Shown here: piece by piece, positions 27,701-33,700 of the stretch
Position numbering within the stretch: the stretch's first letter is position 1
How the letters are laid out: each line of letters begins with the position of its first letter
Origin: Leptidea sinapis
Taxonomy: Eukaryota; Arthropoda; Insecta; Lepidoptera; Pieridae
Length of the DNA: 64,000 nucleotides
Assembly (NCBI RefSeq): GCF_905404315.1
Contig: NC_066276.1
Location: forward strand, 13,410,001 to 13,474,000
Direction: 5' to 3'
Program-made: the position numbers and the translations under genes
Notes under the pieces: model-generated
Told to the model about the DNA's origin: nothing
Database searches by the model: none
What the model saw: the letters and a program-made list of their open reading frames with translations, nothing else

Positions 27701-30700
27701 AGAATGCTGGGAGAGTTTCTTGCGCCGCCTTGCGCTCTTCTCTCTCAGACCGCCATTTGATTCCGAAGCGGTGGTAGTGTTAGAAATGACATCAAAAAGA
27801 ATTCTAAAGGAATCAATTTTGAGAAAATAAATGCCTTTTATACCTTTGTATGTCATGGGTCTCATCATCAGAATATTTTCTTAAATGTGACCCATCTCAA
27901 TGTGTATTCAAACGAAAAGAAAATCAGTTCATAAACATCAGCATTCTGAGGTCGTTACGCCTTCTGCACGTCACATAAATAGTTAAAATTATTAAAAGTT
28001 ATCGCAAATATTTATAAAAATATGTATCTATGATTATCTTTACAATCGTTAATGTATTGCTCCCATACTATCTTTATTATGTACAGTGTATGTTGTGATT
28101 AATGTATCTACTGCACTCAACAACTTTTGTGGTCGTTTTTTGTAACTCGATGTTTGAGTAGTTTTGTCCATCAATGACGTATTGTTGTTCTGCATCCCTT
28201 CACATAGATTGTAAATAAATAATTTGTAAAACTATGAAGTTGTTAACTTTAACGTTAAAAGAGTGGCAATGAGTTACTTACCACCTTTTTAACCGGCTTC
28301 AAAAAGGAGGAGGTTATCAATTCGATCAGTTTTTTTTTTATGTATGTACACCGATTACTCTGAGCCTCTTAATTTTTCTTTAATTCGATGCAGAATAGAT
28401 GCCATTTGGTCTCATAATAATTTTACATAGTTTGGCCCAGTAGTTTTCATTTTATGAACATTTTTTATGAAAATTTTTGTTTACCTCGATGATATAATTG
28501 TTTTTTGTGTACGGCTTTTTTAGGAGTTTTAATTCAGGATTAACCTGAACACTTAAACCAAATTAAAACCTATCAATAAGTAGCACATATAAATAATATT
28601 ATTTTATTAATATTAAAGGCAAAGGTATTAAATTAAATTTTTAGTTATTTGATACTTTTCAGTTTTTGAAGACGGTCCTTTCAACCAACCCTTTCCGAAG
28701 TGGTGGTAAATGATAAGAAGTATAACTTTCAACATTAATAACTGTCATTTTTTTGATATCCTTATAGAATAAAGTAATATATATGCCCTATGTTCTGTTA
28801 AACTTTACTAATAATTGAAACTTGCGTAGTAAAACTTTGTTAAAATAATACTACAAGAAATAAGAAAGGGATCACATATCTACAGTAAGTATTATGTATT
28901 TTATTAATTTCAATGTAAAATAGCACGAAGCGTACAAAATTTGAAAAATGCCATTGAGTGTCAACATGGCACGCACCCAACAAGCATCTAATACTTGCCG
29001 GATTAAAAGGTTCTTGGGTAGTGCCTTATCTAGTTGGAGCAGCGAGACTAATCCTTTATCTAAGAAAGTAAGATTACATTTTTGATTTAATGTACAGTTA
29101 TGAAGACGGCGACAAACGACACTTGATATTATACCCACATTAAAGGCACGTTCCGGAATATGGTCCAACATTACCAATACCATTACAAAAAACGCGAAGA
29201 TGAAGCTCAAACAAGATTATTTCTACAGAAATTGAACACGATGAATGCTCAACACAAGCAAGACAGCGTGCTAAACTGGTGGAATATATATTCGTAGATC
29301 CACGATCACTTTACAATCCGGCCACGATCTCGGCCGCTACAGGAATACGTATAAGGTAAGGACAGGAAGTGGAGACTTGCATTCCTATCCTTGCCGTAAC
29401 CCGCGCATAATTACTTGAAAAGGATTGACTTTAAATACATTTCCGATTAGCCTGTGTGATTAAAGAAATCACTGAGATTTTTATTAATGTATTTACAATT
29501 TGGTCCTATAGAAGTGAGAATGTCAGATAAAAGGCGGATGCCAAAATCCAGTAAGGAAATATAACAGACATTCTTCTCTGCTTAAGATGAATAAAAAATT
29601 GAAAGTATAACATCTACACTGGTACTATAAGATCGTAGGATATCTTATCTAGAACTCGCTAACATCTGAAACAAGAAGCCGGATATGATAACCAGATTCT
29701 TGGGGAAGTTTAGACATTGCATTGCAGAAGAATCACGCAGTTGAGATGTGATTACTGCGTAGTATGTGTGGGGTGAGACTGATTGATAGAATTCCGAATG
29801 CGGTAATACGAGCGCGCTATGCTGTGAAAGGAGATGTTGTGACAAGGACTGAGAAATGAATGCTGAAATGATTTGGACAATGGAGCGAATGACTTTTTCT
29901 TATGACAATGTTTAGGTAGTGCAGTATCTAGTTGGAGCGCAGCGGAGACCAATCTTTAATCTAAGGACAAAAATTTATAACACGTGGGTTATACTAAGGG
30001 GCATACTACAGTAACTACAGTACAATAGATTTTATACAAATCTAGTACATAAGCCTGGCAAGCTCACCGTCAATTCTACTCATTATTTTGTGGATTTGCT
30101 GGAGAGGCCATTATAATGAGCGAATTGATCATAAGCAAACTGACTTACCCATAATTGCACTTATGGACTCATTCACAAAACACTCGAGAGTACTTCAAAC
30201 AAACAATTCGGGCTACTGCTTCCCAAATATATATCTCATCTCAATTGCATAATTATATACAGGTACTTGTGATGATAATGATTCAATTAATAAGAGAAAA
30301 CTACTATACTTATAACTGAACCGATATTGTTTACAAAGTTTAAAGCATAAGAAAAGCGCTGTTAATCCAAAAAGCAAAACATTTTCCTCGTCATCATTTA
30401 TGTATACTTTAAAATCGAATAGGGAATGCGAAAATACACTATTACCTAACTTGACTTCGAGGTAGGCAGAGACAACAGAATGCCAATTGCTTCTATCCTT
30501 ACGAACCACACGCCACTTCATATTCTACATTAATTACTCTTCTTCGCGCCGGTTCTGGATGCTTCAGACCATTTCTTTTTTCAAGACGTCCCCAATTTGG
30601 TCGACGAATGTCCTACGAGGTCTCCGGCGATCAACGTGCCCACACTTGCCTTACATATACATTACATAATATATCCCTTGACAAAGACTTAGCCTTTTAA

Positions 30701-33700
30701 AGGTAAAAGTAAAAGAAAAATCTTCAGATCTAGCCGTCAACCGACGCGATATTCATCTGATATTCAAATTTCTGTAATAACGAGAGAAATGTAACAGTTT
30801 ACATAAATAATGTGGAGGTGGCGATATCAAGCATACTGAAATATCATCACAAAATCAGGCCGCCGTTCAGATAACGATCTGTAAACTGATATCCGATACT
30901 TTCGCCAATTAAGTGTTCCCGAGAAACGGACACATTAAAACCATCCCGTGTATATAACTCGAGTCATTAAAGCATCGCTTACTAAAATCATTAAAGGTGC
31001 TATAAATTACTTGTTAAACGATGAAAATGTATGTAAATCTTGATTTAAAACAGTGGCAATGAGTTTCTTGCTACTTCTTCTCATTACGAAGTAGCGGTAG
31101 ATTCAATAAGAATTTTTTTTTTTTGACATTTATAGGTGTTATTTCCGTGACCTACACGAATAAAGTGATTTTGATTTGATTTTATATCGCAAAAAATAAT
31201 TTAAACATGGCTTAGACACGTGCTTTGTAAAACAGAATCTTACGATTTAAACGACGTCTAAAGATTGGCGATAACCAACAGAGACACGTATTTGTATTTG
31301 CTTTTTTTAAACAAGTAATCAACACGCGTTTAACATTTGTGTAATAACACCGTTAATGTTTAATTTGATTGATGGGTAGACGTGTTAATATAGTTACAAG
31401 ATAATTATAAAAACGTATGTTAGGTACTTATATTGATAGGAGAGCGTCAATTTTATCTGATATTCTGTTTGCACGCAAACAGTTATTCCACAGTGCGGTT
31501 TATGTGTTGCGCTGGAGTTACCACAGGATCTAGGATCCAGATTTACCAGTGGAAGGCGCCTTTGCACAGGATGCCGCCTGGATTATGGGTACCACAACGG
31601 CGCCTATTTCTGCCGTGAACCAGTAATGTGAAAGCATTATTGTGTTTCGGTCTGAAGGGCGCCATAGCTCGTGAAATTGCCCAGGGCTAATGTGACTTTT
31701 GAGCGCAATTGTAGTGCCGCTGAGAATTTTTGGGTTATTCAAGAATCCTGAGCGGCACTACATTGTAATTGGCAGGGCGTTTCAATTATCATCAGCTGAA
31801 CGTCCTGCTCGTCTCATCCCTTATTTTCATAAAAAAACATCTTTTTTTTCTATTGACTATTTCTATTTTTGTTATGATTGACATTGACTGAAATTAAAAC
31901 GGAAACTATCTCTCTGCGCTATACTAACTATAGCTCCACATAGTATAGCTACGTCTGTGAAGAAGGTTCAATACCAGTAATTGGATCGTACATAACAAAA
32001 GCTCGAGATATTGTGATGAAGGTTTGAACAATTCGCAAGGCGGGCGCGGTTGTAGGCAGTTAAATAACATACAGTATTACATTAACATAGCGAACATGTT
32101 GCGACATCCATTCCATTGTTTACAAACAACGCTATTATATCTTGCTTGCATATTATTTAATTTAAATGATGGAAGCCGATAGGTGGGAGTCTTACTTCTG
32201 AGTTAAGCTGAGAACCCCGTACCATAACCTGTGCCGTAACCGAAGCAAATAATATATTATAATAGCACAAGTATGGAAGTGCCACTCCGCAAAATCAATT
32301 ACAGAAATAGGGACTCTTGTGGTCATACAATAAGCTGTAATTCAGATCGCACAGCGCTACTAACCTACATTTTTATTCACCTAGAAGTTTCGTCTCTTTC
32401 TATCGCGTGATTCTTATGTCTTCTGACGACATTAGGGTTGACTTCTTTACCTAAAACTGTACCTACCTTAGCAATCATTAATGGTAATTTCATTATAATA
32501 GTAATCACTTTAAATTAGATTGTTTCAGCGTCTTTAGGAAACTTAAAAAAATTAAATTAGTATCGCAATGACCTTTAACATGCATTGCCTTAATTATGTT
32601 TCTCCATTTTTAAAATATCGGTGGGAACTCGCCCGTGAGTCCCTACTGGCTGGCCTACTCTCTAGAGGCCGCCGCACGTACTTACGATTTCGATACCTAC
32701 ACGGGTAGTGAGACAGGCCTGACCGAAGTAACATACAAATTTGTATTGAAATTAAATCAGCATAAGGCACAACACATAAGTGTTTCTTAGTAGATACCAT
32801 TGGTATTGGTATAGGGGCTTCTGTTTCAGCAATGAAACCAGTTAGTTTTCACCAACACACCATTAGCTCTGTAGTGTTGGCAACCAACAACACAACCTAT
32901 ACAACCTGTGAAGCTCCTTCCAGTAGTTCAGAACATTTCTGGAGTGTTCGCAGACATATATATATATATATTTGTAGAAACTCCCTTGAGGGATCGTAAG
33001 AAAACCGATCAGTTCGTTGACTTGCCTGATACCATATCGGAAGAAGGATAATATTAAAGCAGCTGAAATACGTGGCTGCTATGCAAGCATTTAAGTTTTT
33101 TCTAGTGATCAGATGACAAATGAGCGTACGGGTCACTCGTGATTGCCAACGCCTGTGGTTAATGGTTAATTGCAACACGTCAAACAAATCTTCAAAACAC
33201 AAGAATTATCAATATTGGACATAAATTAATATTTCATTGGCACGCTTGCATGGCTTTTAAATCGCTACCTCAAAAGCTTATTGAATAATATCCAAATCAA
33301 CGCCCACCTCAGTGAGGCTGGCGAGTGTTTCTAGGGCCGACACCGGTACCTATTACACCTTAGTGATATTTACCAGGTCGAAGGTAAACATACTTAATTA
33401 TATTTAAACGAAATTGAGTCAGATGCTAGTCATCTGACTCAATTTGGTATGAAAGTATGTAACCACTCAAAATATTTCAGAACCTTTAAATATGCTATCA
33501 CGGAACGGCTTGTCGCGGACATAGATTAAAAAAATAAAAAGAATGATAAACATAGCCTGACGAATTGAGAGAAGAGGACTACCTCAAACATTACGCGTTT
33601 CGCGCGTGCAAAGATATACTAGATACCTACTACAACAGAAAATGTGAATATATCTTATTATTTACTAGCTGACCCGACAGACATTGTTCTGTGCATAATA

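Noticed and set aside
32897..33202. 101-residue minus-strand open frame
   Set aside because: Part of it covers a LINE 3' UTR fragment (33095-33180) and the rest is AT-rich with an (AT)n run.
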